Position numbers and translations under genes: made by a program. Below the pieces are notes generated by a model. The model did not search any database. It was given only the letters and a program-made list of their open reading frames with translations, and had not been told where the DNA came from. This document shows positions 1 through 5,517 of a DNA stretch of 7,007 nucleotides, piece after piece. Origin of the DNA: an uncultured Caryophanales bacterium (GTDB lineage Bacteria > Bacillota_I > Bacilli_A > RF39 > UBA660); NCBI GenBank assembly GCA_947168625.1, contig CAMVMQ010000042.1:1-7007 (forward strand), written 5' to 3'. Every line of letters begins with the position of its first letter. The stretch's first letter is position 1.

Positions 1-5
1 ATCAC

Positions 6-698
6 TTAACTAATTTTCTTTTGAAATAATTCAATTGGTCTTTTTATATTTCCTATTTTCCTTTTTAATATAAAAGCTGGACTAATATTTTCATCATGAT
101 TATAAAATAAATATTCATAAAGATAATTGTCTACAGTCATATTTCCAATCATATTCTCTTCTAAATCTATTTCTTTTTTTATTAGTGCTTTCTTATATAT
201 GCCATAAAAAGTATATAATAAATTATCGACGTTTTTAGCCAAAAGATAAAGATTATTTCTATTAAATTCATAATTATCACAATCAACTATTTTTATTTGA
301 TTATCTCCTATGACAACATTATCAGCATATAAATCGTTTGTTATTATATTATATTTAGTAAGAATTTGAATATCCCTGTATAGACTATCCAAATTATCCA
401 ATGTATATTCAAATGGCATATCTAAAATGCTCTCTTTACTTTCTTCACAATATTCCATCGTATATGCTGCTATTTCATTTAGTAAATAAAATGGAACACC
501 TAGTTTTACTACACTAGAAAGGTAAGATTCTTTTAATATATCAAATACTCTACTATCAAATAAATAGTCTTGATATCCTTTAGATATCTTTAGACATTCA
601 CTGTCACTTATTTTATATACATAACCAGTTTTTCCTTCACCTAGTAAATTATTTAAATTAAATGTATATTTTTTATTTTCTTTATCATACAGTTCCAT
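6..698 (-). CDS. Small protein-kinase-fold protein of unknown role (atypical kinase)
   Basis: A 230-residue soluble protein with no signal peptide or membrane segment. Kinase landmarks appear in order: a glycine-rich loop GEGKTGYV (residues 20-27), a probable ATP-binding Lys in CLKIS (K37), a catalytic-loop-like NDLYADN with D122 and N127, and a metal-binding Asp in IVDCD (D139). The usual HRD triad reads T-N-D and DFG reads D-C-D, so the chemical residues are kept while the framing residues differ. Only about 90 residues follow D139, short for a full C-lobe, and I see no APE motif. The catalytic loop also resembles aminoglycoside/choline-kinase folds. The ATG is supported by a strong GGGAGG Shine-Dalgarno at 705-710, six bases upstream. 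The gene has its own promoter after the glmS terminator. Kinase fold is well supported; substrate and activity are unknown, and it is not a PASTA-type IreK/PrkC kinase. Confidence 0.8.
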   Translation of the reverse strand: MELYDKENKKYTFNLNNLLGEGKTGYVYKISDSECLKISKGYQDYLFDSRVFDILKESYLSSVVKLGVPFYLLNEIAAYTMEYCEESKESILDMPFEYTLDNLDSLYRDIQILTKYNIITNDLYADNVVIGDNQIKIVDCDNYEFNRNNLYLLAKNVDNLLYTFYGIYKKALIKKEIDLEENMIGNMTVDNYLYEYLFYNHDENISPAFILKRKIGNIKRPIELFQKKIS

Positions 699-724
699 GG
701 TATTCCTCCCTTAAACTGTTTAAT

Positions 725-753
725 AGAATATCACAAAAGATTTTTTATGTCAA
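725..753 (-). promoter_or_regulatory. Sigma-A-type promoter of the kinase-like gene
   Basis: A consensus -35 TTGACA (753-748), a 17-base spacer and an extended -10, TGA followed by TATTCT (730-725), lie just upstream of the kinase-like gene. Predicted transcription starts near 718, giving a leader of about 20 bases that holds the Shine-Dalgarno. The two leading T of the -35 are the last two T of the glmS terminator tract, so one element ends where the other begins. Confidence 0.72.
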
Positions 754-777
754 AAAAAGAGCAGCACTAAGCTACTC
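752..777 (-). terminator. Intrinsic terminator of glmS, overlapping its stop codon
   Basis: A 7-bp stem (777-771 GAGTAGC with 765-759 GCTGCTC, one U-G pair) closes a five-base loop and is followed by seven T (758-752). The last glmS sense codon (GAG) and its stop codon (TAG) form most of the 5' arm, so a terminating ribosome would cover the stem. Confidence 0.87.
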
Positions 778-2535
778 TACAGTTACTGATTTAGCTAAAT
801 TTCTTGGTTTATCAATGTCACAACCTTTTAATTTTGCTGTGTTATATGCAAGCATTTGCATTGGAATGATACAAAGAAGTGGATTTAATATTTCATCATA
901 ATCACCTATTACTATTCCTTCATCATAAAAGTCATCTTCGACATTAGTAATAGTAATTATTTTTGCACCTCTTGCTGACACTTCTTTTAGATTACTTATT
1001 GTCTTTTCTTTAATACTTTTATCTGTAACAATACTAATAACTCCAAAATCTTTATCAATTAGTGAAATACTACCATGTTTTAATTCTCCTGCCTGAAATG
1101 CCTCACTGTGAATATAAGATATTTCTTTTAGTTTTAAACTACCTTCCATTGCTAAATAATAATCTATTCCTCTTCCTAAGTAAAAGACATGCTCTTTTTG
1201 TGATACGTCTTTAGCTATTTTTTCATAGTCATATTCGTTAATATACTTGGTGATTAAATTAGGAAGCAATTTCAAATCTTCTATTGCTTTCTTCTCCATA
1301 CTTGTATTACTTACTGCCATTAATAATAGAACAATAATCTGCGATAGATATGCTTTAGTCGTAGCTACAGCTATCTCAATACCAGCTTCAGTATAAACTA
1401 CATATTTAGCTTCTCTAGCAATTGATGAATCTTTCCTATTAACAATAGCTAGAGTATCAATATCATTTTCTTTTGCTAGTTTTAAAGCCGCTAAAGTATC
1501 CGCTGTTTCACCTGACTGAGATATTAATAATACTAAAGTGTCTTTACCAAAGAAATTCTTTTGATAACGATATTCCGAAGCAAAATATACTGTCGTTTTA
1601 ATATTTTTATATTTTTCAATATAGTATTTGCCTATTTGACCTGCGAAAGATGCACTCCCACAAGCAACAATATCAATATTTTTGTATTTACTTAAATCAA
1701 ATAAATCCCTTACTTTATCATCTTTTGTGTAAATATTTAAATGCTTTTTAACTACATCAGCTTCTTCATTTATTTCTTTTAGCATAAAATGATCATAACC
1801 ATTTTTACTAATAGCCTCGTTATCAAAATTGAATTCTCTTACTTCTTTCTTTATTTCTTTTAAATCTCTGTTATAGAAGATAACATTATTCTTATTAACT
1901 TTAGCTATATCATAATTATCTAACAGTACGTACTTATTAGTCACATGAATAATAGCGGGTATATCACTTGCTAAAATATTTTCTTCTTTACCTAATCCTA
2001 CAATTAACGGACTATCTTTTCTTATTCCATAAATATGTTCTTTATCATCAGCACATATTATATTAAAAGCATAACTTCCCTTTAATATATTAGTAAGTTC
2101 CTTTAAGCTCTTTAACATATCTTTATTTTTATTATATAAATAATCAAGATAAGCTGCTGCTATTTCTGTATCAGTTTCACTTTTAAATTTGTAACCAAAT
2201 TGTTCTAATTCTTTTTTTAACTCTCGGTAATTCTCAATAATACCATTATGAACTAGTGTGATTTTCCCTACTTGATGAGGATGGGCATTAACATCATTTG
2301 CTCCACCATGAGTGGCCCACCTTGTATGAGAAATAGCCATATCTATATCTTCATTATAATCAATACATTTATCTAAATTAACAATCGGTCCTTCTTTTTT
2401 TATAACTTTAATTTGATCATCTTTAACATATGCAATGCCAGATGAATCATAACCACGGTACTCTAAAGATTTAAGACCAGTCATAACTTTAGAAATACCT
2501 TTTTCTTTGCCAACATAACCAACTATGCCGCACAT
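772..2535 (-). CDS. glmS: Glutamine--fructose-6-phosphate aminotransferase (isomerizing)
   Basis: Converts fructose-6-phosphate and glutamine to glucosamine-6-phosphate and glutamate, the first committed step to UDP-GlcNAc for peptidoglycan; cytoplasmic. At 587 residues it is near the family's usual ~600. An N-terminal glutaminase domain (about 1-220) starts MCGIVGYVG, with Cys2 as the nucleophile after Met removal, and carries HTRWATHG (70-77), HNGIIENY (96-103) and TDTE (121-124). Two SIS sugar-isomerase domains follow, with ACGSASFAG (291-299) and SQSGETADT (339-347) in the first, and KEISYIHSEAF with the catalytic-type His487 in the second. The C-terminus PRNLAKSVTVE holds Lys582, equivalent to the E. 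coli ring-opening lysine. The ATG follows a GTGAGG Shine-Dalgarno at 2543-2548 with seven bases spacing. Monocistronic, with its own promoter, ribozyme leader and terminator. No missing key residue seen. Confidence 0.98.
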   Translation of the reverse strand: MCGIVGYVGKEKGISKVMTGLKSLEYRGYDSSGIAYVKDDQIKVIKKEGPIVNLDKCIDYNEDIDMAISHTRWATHGGANDVNAHPHQVGKITLVHNGIIENYRELKKELEQFGYKFKSETDTEIAAAYLDYLYNKNKDMLKSLKELTNILKGSYAFNIICADDKEHIYGIRKDSPLIVGLGKEENILASDIPAIIHVTNKYVLLDNYDIAKVNKNNVIFYNRDLKEIKKEVREFNFDNEAISKNGYDHFMLKEINEEADVVKKHLNIYTKDDKVRDLFDLSKYKNIDIVACGSASFAGQIGKYYIEKYKNIKTTVYFASEYRYQKNFFGKDTLVLLISQSGETADTLAALKLAKENDIDTLAIVNRKDSSIAREAKYVVYTEAGIEIAVATTKAYLSQIIVLLLMAVSNTSMEKKAIEDLKLLPNLITKYINEYDYEKIAKDVSQKEHVFYLGRGIDYYLAMEGSLKLKEISYIHSEAFQAGELKHGSISLIDKDFGVISIVTDKSIKEKTISNLKEVSARGAKIITITNVEDDFYDEGIVIGDYDEILNPLLCIIPMQMLAYNTAKLKGCDIDKPRNLAKSVTVE

Positions 2536-2560
2536 AATAAAACCTCACTTCCTGCTTTTA

Positions 2561-2685
2561 GTTATTTTTTTGTAGTAATTTTGATTTTACTTTTTGTAAA
2601 TAACCTAATGAGCTTTAGCCCAAAGTAGCATCCGCCGAACATTCGATAAACTACTTTCCTCGTTAACTATTTTTAGTCTGGCGCT
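2561..2685 (-). ncRNA. glmS ribozyme: glmS ribozyme (GlcN6P-activated self-cleaving riboswitch)
   Basis: In the 5' leader of glmS the minus strand carries the hallmark AGCGCC at the cleavage point, then AACGAGGAAAG, TTTATCGAAT and TTCGGCGGATGC, all core blocks of the known glmS ribozyme family. Expected cleavage is between A2685 and G2684. Helices visible by hand: a P1-type hairpin (2678-2674 with 2669-2665, loop AAAA), a 7-bp helix (2657-2651 with 2628-2622), a small hairpin GGGC-TAAA-GCTC (2621-2610), and a 3' P4-like helix (2604-2598 with 2567-2561) enclosing a GTAA/TTAC stem. In B. subtilis, glucosamine-6-phosphate acts as the coenzyme for cleavage and the 5'-OH product is degraded by RNase J1, giving feedback on GlmS; the same role is inferred here. 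The 3' helix ends 25 bases before the glmS start codon. The 3' boundary is approximate. Confidence 0.95.
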
Positions 2686-2721
2686 AAGTCAATAACTACT
2701 CTCCTTTTCTATTACTAACTT
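2686..2721 (-). promoter_or_regulatory. Leader hairpin immediately 5' of the ribozyme cleavage site
   Basis: Bases 2721-2711 (AAGTTAGTAAT) can pair with 2696-2686 (GTTATTGACTT) over 11 consecutive positions, three of them G-U wobbles. The loop contains a purine-rich AAAAGGAG (2708-2701) that resembles a Shine-Dalgarno. The stem starts at about the predicted transcription start and its 3' arm ends one base before the cleavage site, so it makes up nearly the whole fragment released by cleavage. The pairing is seen by hand; its function is inferred. Confidence 0.5.
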
Positions 2722-2727
2722 TACTAT

Positions 2728-2756
2728 AGTATATCAAAATATATAACATTTGTAAA
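2728..2756 (-). promoter_or_regulatory. Sigma-A-type promoter of glmS
   Basis: A -35 of TTTACA (2756-2751) and a -10 of TATACT (2733-2728) are separated by exactly 17 bases; each matches consensus at five of six positions. Predicted start is near 2721, about 37 bases before the ribozyme cleavage site. The promoter lies directly after the mltG terminator, so glmS is transcribed independently of the cell-wall cluster upstream. Confidence 0.8.
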
Positions 2757-2765
2757 CCAACTGCT

Positions 2766-2791
2766 AAAAAAAGTCATATTTCTATGACTTT
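2766..2791 (-). terminator. Intrinsic terminator after mltG
   Basis: A perfect 8-bp stem (2790-2783 AAGTCATA with 2778-2771 TATGACTT) closes a GAAA tetraloop and is followed by a run of T (2770-2766). Counting A2791-T2770 gives 9 bp. It begins 11 bases after the mltG stop codon and closes the ireB-ruvX-yrzB-mltG unit. The stem is A/T-heavy, but the stable GNRA loop and T-run make it convincing. Confidence 0.9.
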
Positions 2792-2801
2792 ATAACTATT
2801 T

Positions 2802-3965
2802 TTAAGCACACCAATTGTCTTCTCTTTTTAGTTTATTAATAGTATTTATGTGAACTTTCTCATTTTCACTTAAATATAATTTTCCAGAGCAATCATTTAC
2901 AAAATAATAATAATTATGATTATTTGGATGAAGTACAGCAGTTACTGATTCAATAGATGGATTACATATTGGACCTACTGGAAGTCCAACTTTTGATGTG
3001 CATCTAGTATTATATTTATTAGAACAGTCATTTAACTCTTTATACGTAAGAGGAACATTTCGCCAGTCATCTATTTTTGCTCCGTAATATGATGATGCAT
3101 CACTTCCTAGTGAATAACCGCTATTAGAGTTTAATCTATTTAAGAAAACGCCTGCAACATCTTTGCGGTCATTAGGATTAGCTACTTCTAACTCAACAAC
3201 TGAAGATAATGTAATAATCTCATGAATACTGTATTTGTTATTTTCAATATCACCTTTTAATTTAGACAATTTATTTTCTGTTTCGTCCAATACTTTAGTA
3301 ACAATTTCATTTATAGATACCTCTTTATTATTAAATAAATACGTATCAGGATATAAATAACCTTCTAAAGGATAATATATATCTTTATTTTTAATATCAT
3401 CAGTTAAGAACCAATATTTGCTAATTAAAGTATCAATATATGTATTATCCAATAAGGTATTCATTATATCGTCATAATTATTAGAAGTCTTATCACTTAC
3501 AATTCTTGCAAAATCACGGACATTGATACCTTCTTTAAAAGTAATAGATATCTGATTAGGATTAATCTTTGATCCCTCTAATAACTTATTAACAATCTTT
3601 TTAGTACTCATACTTTCTGATAATTCATAAATACCAGCCTTTAAATTATGTTTACCACTTAGTTTTATATAAACTTTAAACATAGTAATATTTCTAATCA
3701 AATGCTCTCTTTTTAATGTTTTGGCAACGCTTTCAATACTACCTTCATTAATAGTTACTTCTTTTAATTCTTTATTATTTGATACACTACTCATACTATA
3801 AAAGTAATAAGTTAGCATTGATAATAATCCAAAAATTGTAATTACAATTAGAGAAATAATTACTTTTTTAAACCTCTTTTTACCTTTTACCCTACTATTT
3901 TTAGTTTGCTTCTTCTTCTTGTTTTTTCTTATTTTCTTCCTGAATAGATTCAAGAATTGTTTCAA
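2802..3965 (-). CDS. mltG: Endolytic peptidoglycan transglycosylase MltG (YceG family)
   Basis: MltG cleaves nascent glycan strands in the membrane and so helps set strand length. The 387-residue product has a Lys/Arg-rich cytoplasmic start (1-34), one membrane segment (about 35-57) and an extracytoplasmic part. That part holds an N-terminal LysM-like region with GIYELSESMSTKKI (111-124), then the YceG catalytic core: YPLEGYLYPDTY, SSVVELE with the probable catalytic Glu258, AGVFLNRL, LGSDAS and GLPVGPICNPS (327-337). Five cysteines (313, 322, 334, 359, 386) lie outside the membrane. The start is unusual: a stop codon precedes TTG at 3965, the only later in-frame TTG (3953) has no Shine-Dalgarno, and the first ATG (Met50) lies inside the membrane segment. 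TTG at 3965, with GTGGAAAG upstream, is therefore the best choice, and it overlaps yrzB by 65 bases. Last gene of its operon. Confidence 0.94.
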   Translation of the reverse strand: MKQFLNLFRKKIRKNKKKKQTKNSRVKGKKRFKKVIISLIVITIFGLLSMLTYYFYSMSSVSNNKELKEVTINEGSIESVAKTLKREHLIRNITMFKVYIKLSGKHNLKAGIYELSESMSTKKIVNKLLEGSKINPNQISITFKEGINVRDFARIVSDKTSNNYDDIMNTLLDNTYIDTLISKYWFLTDDIKNKDIYYPLEGYLYPDTYLFNNKEVSINEIVTKVLDETENKLSKLKGDIENNKYSIHEIITLSSVVELEVANPNDRKDVAGVFLNRLNSNSGYSLGSDASSYYGAKIDDWRNVPLTYKELNDCSNKYNTRCTSKVGLPVGPICNPSIESVTAVLHPNNHNYYYFVNDCSGKLYLSENEKVHINTINKLKREDNWCA

Positions 3966-4188
3966 TTACTTTCCACTCTCTTTCTGTCTCTATTGGTAAA
4001 AGTTCTATAGGTTTTGCATCAGGTTTAAATATAGAAGCATATACTCTGGTATTACCTTCTTTATCAGTTGTATTATCGGTATAAACCATGTAATTTTTCT
4101 TAGTTTCATCTGATTCAAAAGTAAATAATACTTCAAATTCTACTTCTTTTCCCTTCTTATCAATTATTTTAAATTTATTTTCCTTCAT
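3901..4188 (-). CDS. yrzB: DUF1292 family protein (YrzB-like)
   Basis: A 95-residue, highly charged cytoplasmic protein. Residues 1-70 match the DUF1292 pattern: a short beta-rich domain with FEVLFTFESDETKKNYMVYTD (17-37), then VYASIF and the IELLPIETEREWKVIE motif. A Glu/Lys-rich tail (EENKKKQEEEAN) ends the protein. Its molecular function is unknown in any organism I can name. Identification rests on sequence pattern plus position: in B. subtilis yrzB sits between yrrK (ruvX) and yrrL (mltG), as here. The ATG shares its A with the ruvX TAA stop (TAATG), and an AAGGAG lies about 11 bases upstream inside ruvX, suggesting coupled translation. Its last 65 bases also encode the start of mltG in another frame. 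Confidence 0.9.
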   Translation of the reverse strand: MKENKFKIIDKKGKEVEFEVLFTFESDETKKNYMVYTDNTTDKEGNTRVYASIFKPDAKPIELLPIETEREWKVIETILESIQEENKKKQEEEAN

Positions 4189-4610
4189 TATTTATTCTTC
4201 TCCTTATCTAAATAATCTTGCAGTATGATCTGTGCTGCTAGTCCATCTACTTTTTTCTTTCTTTTTTTTCTTGATAAATTAGCCTCAATTAAAACATTAT
4301 TTGATATAACTGAAGTTAGTCTTTCATCCATTGTAATAACTTCTATATTTAGATTATCTTCGAGTAGTTTTTTATAGTTTAGAGTAATTAATGCTCTTTC
4401 ACCAAGAGTATTATTCATGTTCTTAGGCAGTCCCATAACTATTTTTCTAATATTAAATTCATCTACTACTTTCTTGATATCTTTAATAGTACTTACATAG
4501 TCTTCATTATTAAAATAAATGGTCTTATAAGCTGAGGCAATAGTTAGTGTTTCATCCGAAAGAGATAGCCCTATGGTTTTACTTCCTAAATCAATTCCTA
4601 GATATCTCAT
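4188..4610 (-). CDS. ruvX: RuvX/YqgF family RNase H-fold nuclease (pre-16S rRNA processing)
   Basis: A 140-residue protein of normal family length. YqgF proteins have an RNase H-like fold; in E. coli the enzyme matures the 5' end of 16S rRNA, and the family was first annotated as a putative Holliday-junction resolvase. Visible motifs are YLGIDLGSKTIGLSLSD (3-19) with Asp7, VMGLPKNMNNTLGERA (58-73), MDERLTS (94-100) with Glu96, and KKKVDGLAAQIILQDYLD (118-135) with Asp122; the three acidic residues are the expected metal-binding set. The ATG overlaps the ireB stop codon as ATGA, so translation is probably coupled. A run of basic residues, NLSRKKRKKK (111-120), precedes the last motif and may contact nucleic acid. 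Second gene of the ireB-ruvX-yrzB-mltG operon. Confidence 0.96.
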   Translation of the reverse strand: MRYLGIDLGSKTIGLSLSDETLTIASAYKTIYFNNEDYVSTIKDIKKVVDEFNIRKIVMGLPKNMNNTLGERALITLNYKKLLEDNLNIEVITMDERLTSVISNNVLIEANLSRKKRKKKVDGLAAQIILQDYLDKEKNK

Positions 4611-4852
4611 TTTAAATATTCTCTTAAAATAACCTCAACTAAAGTTGACCTATCTATTTTTGATAATTTATTTCTTGTTTCTTTATATGATGAAATATAA
4701 CCTAAATCACCAGATATAATATATCCTACTAACTGATTAATAGGATTATACCCTCTTTCTGTTAAAGCCTCTACTGCATCTTCTAAAGTTGTTCTAATTA
4801 GTTTTTCATTTATTTCATTTACATCAAACATAATGGTACTATCACTATTCAT
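4607..4852 (-). CDS. ireB: IreB family regulatory phosphoprotein (UPF0297/DUF965)
   Basis: An 81-residue cytoplasmic protein with the family signature ERGYNPINQLVGYIISGDLGYI and the conserved end VILREYLK. In Enterococcus faecalis IreB is phosphorylated near its N-terminus by the PASTA kinase IreK and modulates cephalosporin resistance and cell-wall precursor synthesis; it is called yrzL in B. subtilis. The N-terminus MNSDSTIMFDV offers Ser3, Ser5 and Thr6 as candidate phosphosites (inference). I place the start at 4852 rather than the in-frame ATG at 4864: a GAGGTG Shine-Dalgarno lies seven bases before 4852, the upstream ATG lacks one, and the predicted transcription start leaves almost no leader for it. 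The TGA stop overlaps ruvX by four bases. First gene of its operon, where alaS would usually precede it. Confidence 0.95.
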   Translation of the reverse strand: MNSDSTIMFDVNEINEKLIRTTLEDAVEALTERGYNPINQLVGYIISGDLGYISSYKETRNKLSKIDRSTLVEVILREYLK

Positions 4853-4875
4853 TTTACACCTCATTTTCTATTTCA

Positions 4876-4904
4876 ATTTTACCACACTATCTTTTATTTA
4901 ACAA
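4876..4904 (-). promoter_or_regulatory. Sigma-A-type promoter of the ireB-ruvX-yrzB-mltG operon
   Basis: A -35 of TTGTTA (4904-4899), a 17-base spacer and an extended -10, TGG followed by TAAAAT (4881-4876, five of six to consensus), stand just ahead of ireB. Transcription would begin near 4869, leaving a leader of only about 17 bases that is filled by the Shine-Dalgarno. The rest of the gap up to the spmB terminator holds no gene. Confidence 0.75.
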
Positions 4905-4981
4905 GGGGTATTTTATTATTATATCCTTCTTAAATAATATCTAGATACAAGATTATCATTTTTCTTGCTTTTTTTTAGCTT

Positions 4982-5009
4982 AAAAAAAGAATATCCTAAG
5001 AGATACTCT
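4982..5009 (-). terminator. Intrinsic terminator of the carboxypeptidase-spmA-spmB unit
   Basis: An 8-bp stem (5009-5002 AGAGTATC with 4995-4988 GATATTCT, one G-U pair) with a six-base loop runs into a T-tract (4987-4982). The 5' arm starts inside the spmB TAG stop codon, the same arrangement as at the end of glmS. It separates sporulation genes from the housekeeping cluster downstream. Confidence 0.82.
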
Positions 5010-5517
5010 AAAATAATAAATTAGTCACCAAAGTACTAATAATAAAACATATTAAATCAGCTAGTAGTCCTACTATTAGCGCATATCTAATTTTTTTTAT
5101 TCCAATAGTGCCAAAATATAAAGATATAATATATATTGTAGTATCAGTGCATCCCCCTATTAATGATGATAATCTTCCAATATATGAATCAGGTCCATAT
5201 TTTGACAATATATCATTTAAAATAACAATGGATGTAGAACCAGATACTGGTTTCATTAGAGCTAAAGGCAGAACTTCTGGTGGAAAGGAAATAATCTTAA
5301 ATACTGGTAATAATACTTTTGATAAATCTTCTATTAAATTACTACTTGTTAAAAGATTTATGCTAATTACCATGGCAAAGATAGTAGGAAATAACTTATA
5401 AGAGGTATTTATTCCCTCTTTTACTCCTTCTAAAAAAGTATCAAATATATCTATCTTTTTATATAATCCATATATAATAATAACTAGTACCAAAGTTGGA
5501 ATTAAGTAATTAATCAT
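5008..5517 (-). CDS. spmB: Spore maturation protein B (nucleoside-recognition/Gate domain membrane protein)
   Basis: A 169-residue multi-span membrane protein with hydrophobic segments at about 4-20, 40-58, 66-85, 121-136 and 144-168. Family hallmarks are PLALMKPVSGSTS (84-96) and the stretch DSYIGRLSSLIGGCTDTTIYIISLYFG (110-136). With SpmA it is required in B. subtilis for full dehydration of the spore core; the transported or sensed molecule is not known. The ATG overlaps the spmA stop by eight bases, with GGAGAAG just upstream, so translation is probably coupled. Last gene of the sporulation unit. Expression in the mother cell under sigma-E is inferred from B. subtilis, since the promoter lies outside the window. 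Confidence 0.94.
   Translation of the reverse strand: MINYLIPTLVLVIIIYGLYKKIDIFDTFLEGVKEGINTSYKLFPTIFAMVISINLLTSSNLIEDLSKVLLPVFKIISFPPEVLPLALMKPVSGSTSIVILNDILSKYGPDSYIGRLSSLIGGCTDTTIYIISLYFGTIGIKKIRYALIVGLLADLICFIISTLVTNLLF

Noticed and set aside
662..901. Open frame on the plus strand across the end of the kinase-like gene and glmS
   Set aside because: It lies antisense to the well-supported glmS C-terminus and its terminator, has no recognisable domain, and is explained by the AT-rich antisense frame.
4607..4609. UGA read as Trp (mycoplasma-like code), given the low GC
   Set aside because: The TGA closes IreB exactly at the family's usual end (REYLK) and overlaps the ruvX start; Trp codons in MltG and elsewhere are TGG.
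4853..4864. Upstream ATG that would add MRCK to IreB
   Set aside because: It lacks its own Shine-Dalgarno; its bases instead form the GAGGTG for the ATG at 4852, and it would lie about five bases from the predicted transcript start.
4938..4947. 10-bp palindrome TATCTAGATA upstream of the ireB promoter
   Set aside because: It is short, A/T-rich, unrepeated in the window and 34 or more bases upstream of the -35, so I cannot call it an operator.
4918..4950. Perfect -10 hexamer TATAAT (4923-4918) with an upstream TTGTAT
   Set aside because: The gap between the two is 21 bases and no acceptable -35 lies at 16-18 bases; probably chance in an AT-rich gap, though a weak second promoter is not excluded.
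5108..5401. Plus-strand open frame inside spmB
   Set aside because: It is antisense to the diagnostic SpmB motifs, with no promoter or family resemblance; a shadow of the real gene.
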